Of a stretch of 64,000 nucleotides of DNA, positions 53,930 through 64,000 are shown one piece after another. Positions within the stretch are counted from its first letter, which is position 1. Each line of letters opens with the position of its first letter. The stretch is taken from NCBI RefSeq assembly GCF_014235875.1, contig NZ_JACJUK010000001.1, positions 124,001 to 188,000 on the forward strand. The letters run 5' to 3'. A program made the translations under genes and the position numbers. The stretch comes from Croceivirga lutea. Lineage in GTDB: Bacteria; Bacteroidota; Bacteroidia; Flavobacteriales; Flavobacteriaceae. Under the pieces are notes generated by a model, which was not told the DNA's origin, did not search any database, and was given only the letters and a program-made list of their open reading frames with translations.

Positions 53930-55354
53930 TCAAGTAAATTTTTTGTTTAAATCCTCTATGTACTTTCTAAATTGCTTATCTGTTTCAGCCAAGTTATCAA
54001 CTGTTTTACAAGCATGTAGTACAGTAGCGTGGTCTCGTTTACCAATTTGTGAGCCAATACTTGCTAGAGAAGCTTTGGTGTATTTTTTAGCAAAGAACAT
54101 AGCCAATTGTCTTGCTTGAACAATATGGCGTTTTCTAGTTTTAGATTGTAAAGTAGCTACATCCATATCAAAATAGTCAGAAACTATTTTTTGAATGTAG
54201 TCAATAGAAACCTCACGTTTTGTATTCTTTACAAACTTTTCAACAATTCCTTGCGCTAGTTCAAGGGTAATTTCTCTTTTATTAAAAGAAGACTGCGCAA
54301 TTAATGAAATAATCGCCCCTTCTAATTCTCTTATATTAGTTTTAATCTGTCTTGCCACATAGTCAATAATATCATCTGGCATTTCAACACCATCTCTATA
54401 TAACTTATTCTTTAATATAGATACTCTAGTTTCATAATCAGGTGTTTGCAGTTCAGCAGATAACCCCCATTTAAAACGAGATAAAAGGCGTTGTTCAAAG
54501 TCTTGCATGTCAACAGGTGCCTTATCAGAAGTTAAAATCACCTGTTTACCATTTTGATGTAAATGATTAAAAATATGGAAGAATACATCTTGTGTTCCAG
54601 ATTTACCAGATAAAAATTGAACGTCATCTATAATTAATACGTCTATTAATTGGTAAAAATGTATAAAATCGTTTCTGGTATTCTTTTTAACAGACTCAAT
54701 ATATTGCTGAGTAAACTTTTCGGCAGAGATATAAAGTACAGTTTTGTCTGGATATTTCTCTTTTATTTCTACACCAATAGCGTGAGCTAAATGCGTTTTA
54801 CCTAAACCAACACCACCATAAACTAATAGCGGATTAAAAGATGTGCCTCCAGGTTTATTGGCTACTGCAATTCCGGCAGATCTTGCTAGTCTATTGGAGT
54901 CGCCTTCTAAGAAGTTTTCAAAACTATAATTGGTATTAAGTTGAGAATCAATCTTAATGTTACGAATACCTGGAATTACAAATGGATTTTTTAATTCAGG
55001 GTCTTTAGCTGTTATGGGTACATCTAATTCTTGAGGTACCAAAGCAGATCTATTTGCACTAGGAATTTTTTCTGTCATTCCTTCGTCACTTCCGTCCCGC
55101 TGTTCCATTTTGATAATATAAATCAATTTGGCGTTTTTTCCTAACTCTTTTGTTAAGGCTACCTTAAGTAATTTCACATAATGTTCTTCTAACCACTCGT
55201 AGAAGAATTTACTAGGCACCTGAATACTCAGAGAGTTTTCAGCCAAACGAACAGGCTTAATGGGAAGGAACCATGTTTTAAATGCCTGCGGCTGTATGTT
55301 GTCTTCAATAAAAGACAAGCAATTCTTCCATACGGAATGGGCAGTAACACTCAT
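53930..55354 (-). CDS. dnaA: Chromosomal replication initiator protein DnaA
   Basis: 474 residues. Domain I (1-85), variable linker (~90-125), AAA+ domain with Walker A GGVGLGKT (180-187) and Walker B LIIDDVQF, and domain IV with the DnaA signature GKRDHATVLHACKTV near the C-terminus. It opens the origin. The 203-bp upstream region has no cluster of DnaA boxes, only one imperfect site. First gene of a dnaA-phosphatase-methylase operon, with a 7-of-8 promoter match at 55448-55455. Confidence 0.97.
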   Translation of the reverse strand: MSVTAHSVWKNCLSFIEDNIQPQAFKTWFLPIKPVRLAENSLSIQVPSKFFYEWLEEHYVKLLKVALTKELGKNAKLIYIIKMEQRDGSDEGMTEKIPSANRSALVPQELDVPITAKDPELKNPFVIPGIRNIKIDSQLNTNYSFENFLEGDSNRLARSAGIAVANKPGGTSFNPLLVYGGVGLGKTHLAHAIGVEIKEKYPDKTVLYISAEKFTQQYIESVKKNTRNDFIHFYQLIDVLIIDDVQFLSGKSGTQDVFFHIFNHLHQNGKQVILTSDKAPVDMQDFEQRLLSRFKWGLSAELQTPDYETRVSILKNKLYRDGVEMPDDIIDYVARQIKTNIRELEGAIISLIAQSSFNKREITLELAQGIVEKFVKNTKREVSIDYIQKIVSDYFDMDVATLQSKTRKRHIVQARQLAMFFAKKYTKASLASIGSQIGKRDHATVLHACKTVDNLAETDKQFRKYIEDLNKKFT

Positions 55355-55447
55355 AAAAATTCCTTCTTTGTTTGCTGGTTAGTATATATAGATAAATAGT
55401 GTTCTTGTATTAAAATTTTCGGGAATATTATCCTTTTCAGAACGGAG

Positions 55448-55455
55448 CAAATATG
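55448..55455 (-). promoter_or_regulatory. Probable -7 element of dnaA (one mismatch)
   Basis: CATATTTG on the minus strand differs from TAnnTTTG only at its first base; start site would be ~88 nt upstream of dnaA. A GGTAA-A8-TTACC hairpin-like stretch lies just above it. Confidence 0.3.
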
Positions 55456-55557
55456 TGAACAAAAAAGGTAAAAAAAAAATTACCCTCTAGTTGAATTTTA
55501 TATTTTTTTTTTGCATGTTCCCTTTCGAAAATTGAAATCCTTTAAAGATAGAATAAT

Positions 55558-55974
55558 TTGACAAATTTTAAATATTTTAACAAAATTTCTTTTCGTGTTA
55601 GGTATGCCGAAACTGACCAGATGGGTGTAGTATATCACGGCAATTATGCGCAATACCTAGAGATGGGAAGAGTAGAGTGGCTGCGAGGTTTGGGGTTTTC
55701 TTACAAAAAAATGGAAGAAAATGGTGTTATGCTTCCGGTAATATCCTTACAATTGAATTTTAAGAATTCAGCTTTTTATGACGACCTACTAATTGTAGAA
55801 ACTAGATTAAAAAAAATGCCAACAGTTAAGATTGAATTTGACTATAAAATCTACAACGATAAAAGTCAGCTTTTGGTCGAAGCTAATACGGTTTTGGCAT
55901 TTGTAGATATGAAAACAAAAAAACCAACAAGATGTCCTGAAAATATATTGGAACAAATTACGCTTAAGTCATAA
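55558..55974 (+). CDS. Acyl-CoA thioesterase (4HBT/YbgC family), TTG start
   Basis: 138 residues in the hotdog fold. The active-site segment is RYAETDQMGVVYHGNYAQYLEM, with Asp and Tyr/His typical of the YbgC/FadM family. There is no ATG before the active site and the frame opens only two codons earlier, so TTG at 55558 is the only reasonable start. It hydrolyses acyl-CoA. Its 3' end overlaps the convergent YigZ gene by 11 bp. Confidence 0.9.
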   Translation: MTNFKYFNKISFRVRYAETDQMGVVYHGNYAQYLEMGRVEWLRGLGFSYKKMEENGVMLPVISLQLNFKNSAFYDDLLIVETRLKKMPTVKIEFDYKIYNDKSQLLVEANTVLAFVDMKTKKPTRCPENILEQITLKS

Positions 55975-56575
55975 TTTGAAGCTCAACTTTATGTAAATTT
56001 TCAAATGCTTTGGTAAAATCTGTTTTATATTTTTTGGCAATGTTTGCCACAATATGGCATTCCATTTCCATATGTTGAGAAACCATGGTAGCATCAAATC
56101 TTTTTAAAATACCCATAACGCTATTTAAATCATTATATCCAAACTTTAAAGAAACCTGTTTTTCCACTACTTTTTCTATTATTGCACAATTCTCTAAAGT
56201 AAGTTTTGCAGTTTCTTTATAAGCCTGAATTAATCCACCAACACCTAATTTTGTACCACCAAATATTCTAACCACTGCTATCAGTATATTAGTAACATTA
56301 AAAGATTGTATTTGACCATATATTGGCATACCAGCAGAATTGTTGGGTTCACCATCGTCATTGGCTCTAAAGATTTGGTTGTCAACACCCAATTGCCAAG
56401 CATAGCAAACATGATTTGCATTAGGGTATTTTTTACGCAACAAATCCAATGCGTTTTTAATTTCTTCTTGGGTTGAAACTGGGAAAGCATAACCAAAGAA
56501 TTTACTCTTTCGTTCTTTAAATAAAATTTCTGCTGAGGCCTCTTTAATAGTATTAAATGATTCTTTTTGTTCCAT
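55964..56575 (-). CDS. YigZ/IMPACT family protein
   Basis: 203 residues: UPF0029 N-terminal domain (RKSKFFGYAFPV, NHVCYAWQLG, NDDGEPNNSAGMPI, VRIFGGTKLGVGGLIQAY) and a short C-terminal alpha/beta domain. IMPACT proteins in eukaryotes modulate translation control; the bacterial role is unclear. It follows directly on the EamA gene at the end of the ribD operon. Confidence 0.93.
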   Translation of the reverse strand: MEQKESFNTIKEASAEILFKERKSKFFGYAFPVSTQEEIKNALDLLRKKYPNANHVCYAWQLGVDNQIFRANDDGEPNNSAGMPIYGQIQSFNVTNILIAVVRIFGGTKLGVGGLIQAYKETAKLTLENCAIIEKVVEKQVSLKFGYNDLNSVMGILKRFDATMVSQHMEMECHIVANIAKKYKTDFTKAFENLHKVELQIMT

Positions 56576-57439
56576 TTAAAATAATGCTACTAGAATAATG
56601 CTTAAAATGGCTAGAATTACACCAAGAATATTTTTTGAGGATAGTTTTTCTTTAAAAAGTAGTATACCTAATAGTGTAGTAAATAAAACAATTGCCACAT
56701 TATTAATGGTGAACACTGATGAGCTATTTAGCTGATTATTATTTAAGGCTTTAAGTAAAAAATATATGGAGAAGTAATTAGGAACTCCTAGACAGATGCC
56801 TCCAATTACATTTTTCAGGTTAATTTTTAAAGGTGTTTTAATTCCTCTGTAACCTACAAACAAAAAACCCGAAACAGCTGCGGCTCCAAAAACTGTAGAA
56901 GAAAATATAGGGTATTCACCATCATTTAAATACGCTTCTTGTATAAATTTAATACTCGTATCAATTATGCCTGAACCAATAAAAACAAGGATTGGTAGCC
57001 AAATATGATTTTTGTTTAAATGAATTCCTTTCTTTTTTACAGAGGCAAAATAAACAGCCCCTAAAGCCAAAAAAATTCCTATAATTTGAAATACAGATAA
57101 CGAATCTTTATAAACCAATACGGCAAATAGTACAGGAATCACAAGTGACATTTTTGTGGCTATAGAGGTTACTCCAACACCATTAACTTGGGCAGATTTA
57201 CCCATAATATTGAAGATTAAGATAAATAAAACACCAAGCAATGCAGTACCTATAAACCAGGGTTTTTGAGTTAAAGATGTAATAGTTACCGTTGTTGGAT
57301 TAAAAAATAAACCTACCATACAGGCTACAACATAATTAGTAACAATGGCGTAAAGGGTTTGAACTTTATAAGTGTCGTATAATTTAAAAACTATGAATAT
57401 GAGACTAGAGCAAAGAACGCTCAATGCTAAATACAGCAT
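56576..57439 (-). CDS. EamA/DMT family transporter
   Basis: 287 residues with ten predicted membrane helices in two EamA halves. The N-terminal MLYLALSVLCSSLIFIVFKL and the C-terminal LGVILAILSIILVALF frame the protein; SATKMSLVIPVLFAV is mid-chain. Such transporters export amino acids or metabolites; the substrate is unknown. It overlaps the HAD gene by 1 bp. Confidence 0.88.
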   Translation of the reverse strand: MLYLALSVLCSSLIFIVFKLYDTYKVQTLYAIVTNYVVACMVGLFFNPTTVTITSLTQKPWFIGTALLGVLFILIFNIMGKSAQVNGVGVTSIATKMSLVIPVLFAVLVYKDSLSVFQIIGIFLALGAVYFASVKKKGIHLNKNHIWLPILVFIGSGIIDTSIKFIQEAYLNDGEYPIFSSTVFGAAAVSGFLFVGYRGIKTPLKINLKNVIGGICLGVPNYFSIYFLLKALNNNQLNSSSVFTINNVAIVLFTTLLGILLFKEKLSSKNILGVILAILSIILVALF

Positions 57440-58038
57440 TAAAGGTGATTTTTAAGTTGTGTTATATCTTCTTTACCTACTTGCAGATTCCAAGTTTTAA
57501 TACCCAATTTAGCTGCGGCGTCAGTATTTTCTTTGGTGTCATCAACAAATAAAGATTCTTGGGGTTGTAATTGATTTTCATTTAAAACAAATTCAAAAAT
57601 CTCAGTATCCGGTTTTCGCATTTTCATTTCATACGATAAATAAAATACATCAAAAGCATTTTGAAATCTCGTAAATCGAGAACCCATTTGTTTCTTTATA
57701 TATTCAATATGTATGTCATTAGTATTACTCAATAGAAAAAGACGATGCGAATTTTCTTTGCTTAGGTCTTCAATAAATTGTAGCCGGTGCTCAGGAAAAT
57801 CTAACAGAATTGCATTCCAAGCATTACGTAAATCTTCTATTGTTGCTGAAGGAAATAAACGTTGGGTACTTTCTAGAAACTCTTGAGAAGAAATCAACCC
57901 CTTTTCATAGGCTTTAAAAATAACATCAAGCTCAGGAGTAATCATTTTGAATCCAAAATTTGACATTGCTAAAGCGGTAGCAGGTTTATCTAAATTGATA
58001 AAGATGTCACCAAAATCGAGAATAATGTTTTTAATCAT
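57439..58038 (-). CDS. HAD-IA family hydrolase (YihX-like)
   Basis: 199 residues. Motif I is DFGDIFINLD, where the second Asp of the usual DxD is replaced by Gly (DFG), as in the YihX group of sugar-phosphate phosphatases. LLSNTNDIHIEYIKKQ is motif II, then KMRKPDTEIF (Lys, motif III) and FVDDTKENTDAAAKLG (motif IV). Overlaps ribD by 8 bp, which hints at the missing riboflavin phosphatase step, but this is only suggestive. Confidence 0.9.
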   Translation of the reverse strand: MIKNIILDFGDIFINLDKPATALAMSNFGFKMITPELDVIFKAYEKGLISSQEFLESTQRLFPSATIEDLRNAWNAILLDFPEHRLQFIEDLSKENSHRLFLLSNTNDIHIEYIKKQMGSRFTRFQNAFDVFYLSYEMKMRKPDTEIFEFVLNENQLQPQESLFVDDTKENTDAAAKLGIKTWNLQVGKEDITQLKNHL

Positions 58039-59080
58039 TATAATAGGTATAAAGTTGGTCTTGTAAAACTGAAGTTCTAAAATTCGATTTTGAAACTAAA
58101 ACTGGAGCTTTTGTGCCTTCACCAAAGTTAGATTTGCCTTTAAAAACCCTAGCCTCGTCCCAGAGATTGGCATCTATAAAAGATTGAATGGTTTTGGCGC
58201 CACCTTCTATAAAAACACTACTAATTTCAAATTCATACAAAAATTGGAGTATTTGAGAAGGTATGTTTTTAGTAAATTCTAATTGTTTAAAAACTATTGA
58301 ATTTTCAAAATTAGAGCTCTTTGTGTTATTAAACACAATAACCTTAGTATTATCATTATAAATTGCCGCGGAAGAGGGAATTTTTAAAGACTTGTCTATA
58401 ATAAGTTTTAAAGGTGCTTTTCCTGCATAATCTCTTACATTAAGTTTGGGATTGTCTTCTAAAACAGTAGTAGTTCCTGCTAAAATTGACATTTCTTTAC
58501 TTCGCCATTTATGAACTAATTGTCTTGATTTTTTAGTGGTAATCCAAAAAGGTTCGGGCTTAAAACGTCTCATCTCTTTTAAAGGCGCTATAAAACCATC
58601 AGTAGTCTCTGCCCATTTTAAAATAACAAAAGGCCGTTTTTTTTCTTGCATTGTTAAAAAACGCCTATGATGAAATCTACATTCAGCTTCTAGGACACCT
58701 ACAGTTAGTTCGCAACCATAAGATTTTAATTTTTCAATTCCTTTACCTGCTACTTTTTTATTGGGGTCTATTAAACCAATTACCACTCTAGGTATTTTGA
58801 ATGTGGCAATTAAATCTGCGCATGGAGGTGTTTTTCCAAAATGCGAACATGGTTCTAGCGTAACATACAAAGTTGCTTTAGATAATAAAGATTTGTCAGA
58901 AACAGCATTAATGGCATTAACTTCTGCATGAGGCCCTCCAAAAGCACTAGTGAATCCTTCTCCAATAATATGTTGATTATGAACTATTACACAGCCCACC
59001 ATAGGATTTGGAGCGGCTGAACCTAAAGCATTTTTTCCTAACTCTAGGGCGCGTTGCATATATTTGTGGTCGATATTCAC
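58031..59080 (-). CDS. ribD: Bifunctional riboflavin deaminase/reductase RibD (GTG start)
   Basis: 349 residues from GTG 59080 (VNIDHKYMQRALELG). Deaminase domain with zinc residues His51 and Glu53 (HAEVNA), Cys78 and Cys87 in PCSHFGKTPPC; reductase domain from about 145 (RPFVILKWAETTDGF). It performs the second and third steps of riboflavin synthesis. The -7 element ends 4 nt before the GTG, so the mRNA is probably leaderless. ATG 59059 is an alternative. The longer frame (59158) runs across the promoter and the opposite GNAT gene. Confidence 0.95.
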   Translation of the reverse strand: MNIDHKYMQRALELGKNALGSAAPNPMVGCVIVHNQHIIGEGFTSAFGGPHAEVNAINAVSDKSLLSKATLYVTLEPCSHFGKTPPCADLIATFKIPRVVIGLIDPNKKVAGKGIEKLKSYGCELTVGVLEAECRFHHRRFLTMQEKKRPFVILKWAETTDGFIAPLKEMRRFKPEPFWITTKKSRQLVHKWRSKEMSILAGTTTVLEDNPKLNVRDYAGKAPLKLIIDKSLKIPSSAAIYNDNTKVIVFNNTKSSNFENSIVFKQLEFTKNIPSQILQFLYEFEISSVFIEGGAKTIQSFIDANLWDEARVFKGKSNFGEGTKAPVLVSKSNFRTSVLQDQLYTYYND

Positions 59081-59084
59081 CCTG

Positions 59085-59092
59085 CAAAAATA
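59085..59092 (-). promoter_or_regulatory. -7 promoter element of ribD (leaderless)
   Basis: TATTTTTG on the minus strand matches TAnnTTTG and ends 4 nt before the GTG start. Confidence 0.55.
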
Positions 59093-59106
59093 ACGTATCT
59101 CAATAG

Positions 59107-59595
59107 ATGAAAAATCAATTAACAATAAGACCAATTCAAATTGAAGACAATCAGGCAATGGCAGCCGTTATTAGAGGGGTTTTTGATGAGTTAGACGTTC
59201 CCAAAACAGGAACGGCTTATGCGGACCCTGCAATGGAAGATTTATTCGGAACTTATCAAAAAGATAGGAGTGCTTATTTTGTAATTGCAGATGACAAAAC
59301 GGTTTATGGTGGCGCGGGAATAGCACAGTTAGATAATTTTGAAGGCGATGTTTGTGAGCTGCAAAAAATGTATTTTTCAAATAGTATAAGAGGTAAGGGT
59401 TTAGGTAAACAGCTTATAATGCTATGCTTAGAAACGGCAAAACAATTTGGTTTTGAGGGATGCTATTTAGAAACCATGCCTTATATGGATGCAGCTCAAA
59501 TACTCTACAAAAAAAATGGGTTTAAGTACATTGATGCACCAATGGGTTGTACAGGGCATTCTGCCTGCCCGGTTTATATGTATAAAGATTTGTAA
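59107..59595 (+). CDS. GNAT family N-acetyltransferase
   Basis: 162 residues. TIRPIQIEDNQAMAAVIRGV opens the domain; the acetyl-CoA motif is KMYFSNSIRGKGLGKQLIMLCLETA, followed by CYLETMPYMDAAQILYKKNGF. It closes with GCTGHSACPVYMYKDL. Substrate unknown. It is divergent from ribD (26 bp between starts) and first in the prmC-ligA operon. Confidence 0.9.
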   Translation: MKNQLTIRPIQIEDNQAMAAVIRGVFDELDVPKTGTAYADPAMEDLFGTYQKDRSAYFVIADDKTVYGGAGIAQLDNFEGDVCELQKMYFSNSIRGKGLGKQLIMLCLETAKQFGFEGCYLETMPYMDAAQILYKKNGFKYIDAPMGCTGHSACPVYMYKDL

Positions 59596-59600
59596 TACGT

Positions 59601-60449
59601 ATGTATTTAAAAGAAATTAAATCTATTTTTAAGAAAGAATTGCAATCTCTTTATCCAAAGGAAGAAATAGATAGTTTCTTTTTTCTTTTAATCGAACATT
59701 ATCTTGGTTTACAACGTTTTATATTAGTTGTACAGCCAGAACTGGTCATAACCAAAGAAGAAGAACAACCACTTTTTGAAGCCTTATCAAGATTAAAAAA
59801 TCAAGAACCAGTTCAATACATAATTGGTGAAACTTTTTTCAAAGAATTACGGTTTAAGGTAAATCAACATACGTTAATTCCAAGACCAGAGACCGAGGAA
59901 TTGGTAAACTGGATTTTGAATGATTTATCCGATACACCTAAAAAAACACGTCTATTAGATATAGGAACGGGTAGTGGTTGTATTGCCATAAGTTTGGCTC
60001 ATTATTTACCACAGGCAAACGTATCTGCCGTAGACATTTCAAAGAAGGCTTTGCACATAGCACAAGAAAATGCAACGCATAATGGTGTTGAAATAAATTT
60101 TTTTCAGCAAGATATTTTAACAGCAAAACAAGCAGATTACTCTTATGATATTATTGTCTCAAACCCACCTTATGTTAGAGAGTTAGAAAAGGCAGAAATG
60201 CATAAGAATGTTTTGCAGTACGAACCAGAATCAGCACTTTTTGTTTCAGATAAGAATCCATTACTATTTTACGAAGCTATAGTAGAATTTGCGACTAAAA
60301 ATTTGGCTGAAGGTGGTAGTTTGTATTTTGAAATAAATCAATATCTCCCAGAAGTTACTAAACAATTATTGTTAACAAAAGGATTTACACAGGTTGAATT
60401 AAGGAAAGATATTTTAGGTAATTTCCGAATGTTGAAAGCAATGCGTTAG
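59601..60449 (+). CDS. prmC: Peptide chain release factor N5-glutamine methyltransferase
   Basis: 282 residues. It methylates the GGQ glutamine of release factors. SAM motif LLDIGTGSGCIAISLA, and the catalytic NPPY at 188-191 (IIVSNPPYVRE). QEPVQYIIGETFFKELRFKV and LIPRPETEELV are the family's substrate-binding segments. It is followed without a gap by ligA. Confidence 0.96.
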   Translation: MYLKEIKSIFKKELQSLYPKEEIDSFFFLLIEHYLGLQRFILVVQPELVITKEEEQPLFEALSRLKNQEPVQYIIGETFFKELRFKVNQHTLIPRPETEELVNWILNDLSDTPKKTRLLDIGTGSGCIAISLAHYLPQANVSAVDISKKALHIAQENATHNGVEINFFQQDILTAKQADYSYDIIVSNPPYVRELEKAEMHKNVLQYEPESALFVSDKNPLLFYEAIVEFATKNLAEGGSLYFEINQYLPEVTKQLLLTKGFTQVELRKDILGNFRMLKAMR

Positions 60450-62444
<1,995 letters not shown>

Positions 62445-63038
62445 ATGATTACCAACACAACAAGACGATTTTGGTATGCACTATTGAGTTCAATTGCTTT
62501 TATGGTTCGTTACCGTTATTTTAAAAAGTGGTTTTGGTTGCCTCTGCTGATTCTTGCCGTAGGTTTTTTGCTACCGCATTCCATGATAATACCGGTAAAA
62601 GATGCAAACCAATCAAGTTGGAATAAAAACTCGTTTTGGGCATATCCTTGGGGTAGTTCTATTACCCATAAGGGTATTGATATTTTTGCCAAAAAAGGAA
62701 CGCCAGTAGTTGCCGCAACATATGGCATAGTGGTATATACAGCAAATTCTGGAAAGGGTGGTAAGTCGGTAATGATTCTGGGGCCAAAATGGCGATTTCA
62801 TTATTATGCACATTTAAATGCTATTCAAACTTTTCCATTAAAACCAATTCAACAAGGTGAGATTATAGGTACTGTTGGTGATACTGGCAACGCAAAGGGC
62901 AAGCCACCTCATTTACATTACGCAATTACCACACCATTTCCGTATATTAGTTTACGAGACAAAGAAGCTGTACAAGGCTGGAAAAAAATGTTTTATCTTA
63001 ATCCTGATACGTGGTTAAGACCTTTAGAAAGTAACTAA
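62445..63038 (+). CDS. M23 family metallopeptidase (LytM-like)
   Basis: 197 residues with an N-terminal membrane anchor (~28-48). The zinc site is intact: His and Asp in HKGIDIF, His in HYYAHL and His-x-His in PPHLHYAI. It probably cleaves peptide cross-links of peptidoglycan or regulates such an enzyme. It starts directly after ligA and overlaps the next gene by 1 bp (TAATG). Confidence 0.93.
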   Translation: MITNTTRRFWYALLSSIAFMVRYRYFKKWFWLPLLILAVGFLLPHSMIIPVKDANQSSWNKNSFWAYPWGSSITHKGIDIFAKKGTPVVAATYGIVVYTANSGKGGKSVMILGPKWRFHYYAHLNAIQTFPLKPIQQGEIIGTVGDTGNAKGKPPHLHYAITTPFPYISLRDKEAVQGWKKMFYLNPDTWLRPLESN

Positions 63039-63430
63039 TGGAAGAATTTTTTAATCCTGAAGCTTATAGAATTGTTAGAAATATAATGATAGGCTTTGCT
63101 GCCTTTTATGTGTTATTTGAGGTTGCCTTAAATTTAAATGAATTAGAAAACGACACTTCAAATATTATTTTATTTGAAGCTGCCAAAGACAAACTTTTTT
63201 TTATCCCGTTCGCATTAGGTACTATAATGGGGCATCTTTTTTTAGGCACTAACAATAAAGTGTTTTATATAGGAGATGGTTGGCCCGTAATTTTACTTTT
63301 TGCTTTTTGCGCTATTATGACGATAATTGGTTTTAAAGTTAAGTTTGAAAAATCAAGGGCCTTTTTTACATTATTATTGTTGTTAGGTGTTGCCTACGGT
63401 CATTTTTTTTGGTCAATGAATTTTAGTTGA
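63038..63430 (+). CDS. Hypothetical four-helix membrane protein (tandem copy 1)
   Basis: 130 residues with about four membrane helices (14-32, 50-66, 78-96, 102-122). The pattern is helix, acidic loop (LNELENDTSN), FFIPFALGTIMGHLFLG, two more helices. I do not recognise a family. It shares layout and the F-x-LG-x-x-G-H/K-x-F motif with the next gene. It lies in the operon after the M23 peptidase. Confidence 0.7.
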   Translation: MEEFFNPEAYRIVRNIMIGFAAFYVLFEVALNLNELENDTSNIILFEAAKDKLFFIPFALGTIMGHLFLGTNNKVFYIGDGWPVILLFAFCAIMTIIGFKVKFEKSRAFFTLLLLLGVAYGHFFWSMNFS

Positions 63431-63431
63431 A

Positions 63432-63875
63432 ATGATTTTTAGAAACTTTTTCCTTCGGAATTTAAAGACCCTAAAAACAATCAGAACTATTCTTGCTATA
63501 GTGTTAGGGACAATGATTATCATTGATATAGTTTTAGTGGCTTTAGGTGATGAATACCCCACGTTTAGTGAAATTGTAAAAGACCAAAGAAGTGAGTTAA
63601 TATGGTTGAATTTTTTACTTGGAGGTTTAGTGGGTAAAGTATTTTATAACCGTGTAGTGTATACCAAAAAGCCAGAAATCTCAGGCTTTTTTGCATTTCT
63701 CTCAATTTTAGTTTTGTTAGGTTTTTTAGGTCAATTAGAGTCGTTTCAACTAGAAACTTGGCATCAACTGTTAGTTATGATTACAGGGGCTATTGTGGGC
63801 CAGCGCATATGGCCGCAATATGTAGCAGACGAACCAACCGAAGCAGAAATACAACGAGCAAAAGCAAAAAAATGA
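63432..63875 (+). CDS. Hypothetical four-helix membrane protein (tandem copy 2)
   Basis: 147 residues with four membrane helices and a short charged tail (EAEIQRAKAKK). WLNFLLGGLVGKVFYNRV corresponds to FFIPFALGTIMGHLF in the preceding gene, with an acidic loop before it in both. The two are probably ancient tandem duplicates. Its TGA overlaps the next ATG (ATGA). Function unknown. Confidence 0.7.
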   Translation: MIFRNFFLRNLKTLKTIRTILAIVLGTMIIIDIVLVALGDEYPTFSEIVKDQRSELIWLNFLLGGLVGKVFYNRVVYTKKPEISGFFAFLSILVLLGFLGQLESFQLETWHQLLVMITGAIVGQRIWPQYVADEPTEAEIQRAKAKK

Positions 63876-64000
63876 TATCAACATACCAAGAATTTAAAGA
63901 TTCTTTACAGCTACAACAACCACCATCTTCATGGTCTGTGCATTTACGTTCATTATGGTTCGATGCTAAAAACAACTGGCATGCCTCGCACGATTTAGTA
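63872..64000 (+). CDS. Conserved hypothetical protein (3' end outside window)
   Basis: The first 43 codons only: MISTYQEFKDSL, then PPSSWSVHLRSLWFDAKNNWHASHDLV. The WSVHLRSLWFDAKNNWH motif occurs in a short family of Flavobacteriaceae hypotheticals of about 90-100 residues, as I recall it. The start overlaps the preceding stop (ATGA), so it belongs to the same operon. Function unknown. Confidence 0.6.
   Translation, partial: MISTYQEFKDSLQLQQPPSSWSVHLRSLWFDAKNNWHASHDLV

Noticed and set aside
55355-55557. Replication origin next to dnaA
   Set aside because: The 203-bp region has A- and T-runs but no cluster of DnaA boxes.
59081-59158. Longer start for ribD
   Set aside because: It includes the ribD promoter and the start of the divergent GNAT gene.

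Overview
The window is ordinary chromosomal DNA of a low-GC marine-type member of the Flavobacteriaceae (Bacteroidota). The evidence is the gene content (TonB-dependent receptors with carboxypeptidase-like N-terminal domains, DUF4249, DUF4252, DUF4294, DUF6095 and DUF6495 families, a fused phosphoserine phosphatase/phosphoglycerate dehydrogenase, monomeric isocitrate dehydrogenase), the lack of Shine-Dalgarno sequences, and sixteen intergenic exact matches to the Bacteroidota -7 promoter motif TAnnTTTG. About 67 genes are packed tightly. I see no tRNA, rRNA, CRISPR array, insertion sequence or prophage. Both ends cut genes: a surface beta-propeller protein at the left and a small conserved hypothetical at the right.

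Layout. 1-7 kb: secreted beta-propeller protein, a LOV-like PAS protein, an S41 protease lipoprotein, then an ECF sigma factor / anti-sigma-like protein / three DUF4252 proteins operon, and an MscS channel. 7-17 kb: purB, a sirtuin with no cysteine, trmH, a Cys-rich metal-binding lipoprotein, a GH13 amylase lipoprotein, a DEAD-box helicase behind a structured leader, and rdgB. 17-26 kb: serB-serA fusion, a PilJ-domain membrane protein, rlmH, nadC, a BrkB-family membrane protein, a DUF2147 protein, priA and an orphan LytTR response regulator. 26-37 kb: rpsF-rpsR-rplI, an Oar-like TonB-dependent receptor, hisS, Nudix and M42 peptidase genes, and a GntP permease. 37-44 kb: a DUF4249 / TonB receptor / DUF4249 operon, icd, then a 555-bp AT-rich region with no ordinary gene. 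44-50 kb: rplS, trmD, a GNAT, a membrane coiled-coil protein, a long GAPDH and an HtrA protease. 50-64 kb: dapF-GNAT-mltG, a lysozyme-like protein, dnaA with a phosphatase and a tetrapyrrole methylase, a ribD-HAD-EamA-YigZ operon, and a GNAT-prmC-ligA-M23-membrane-protein operon.

How the genes work together. Most are housekeeping: translation (rpsF, rpsR, rplI, rplS, hisS, trmD, trmH, rlmH, prmC), replication and repair (dnaA, priA, ligA, rdgB), cell wall (dapF, mltG, M23, lysozyme-like), cofactors and amino acids (nadC, ribD, serA). The envelope is represented by TonB receptors, lipoproteins and periplasmic proteases. The parts not explained by standard annotation are noncoding: a likely ~390-nt RNA gene between icd and rplS (promoter at 44090-44097, terminator at 43703-43738), and a ~100-nt leader of the DEAD-box helicase that can form a hairpin plus pseudoknot next to the start codon. 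dapF and ribD look leaderless.
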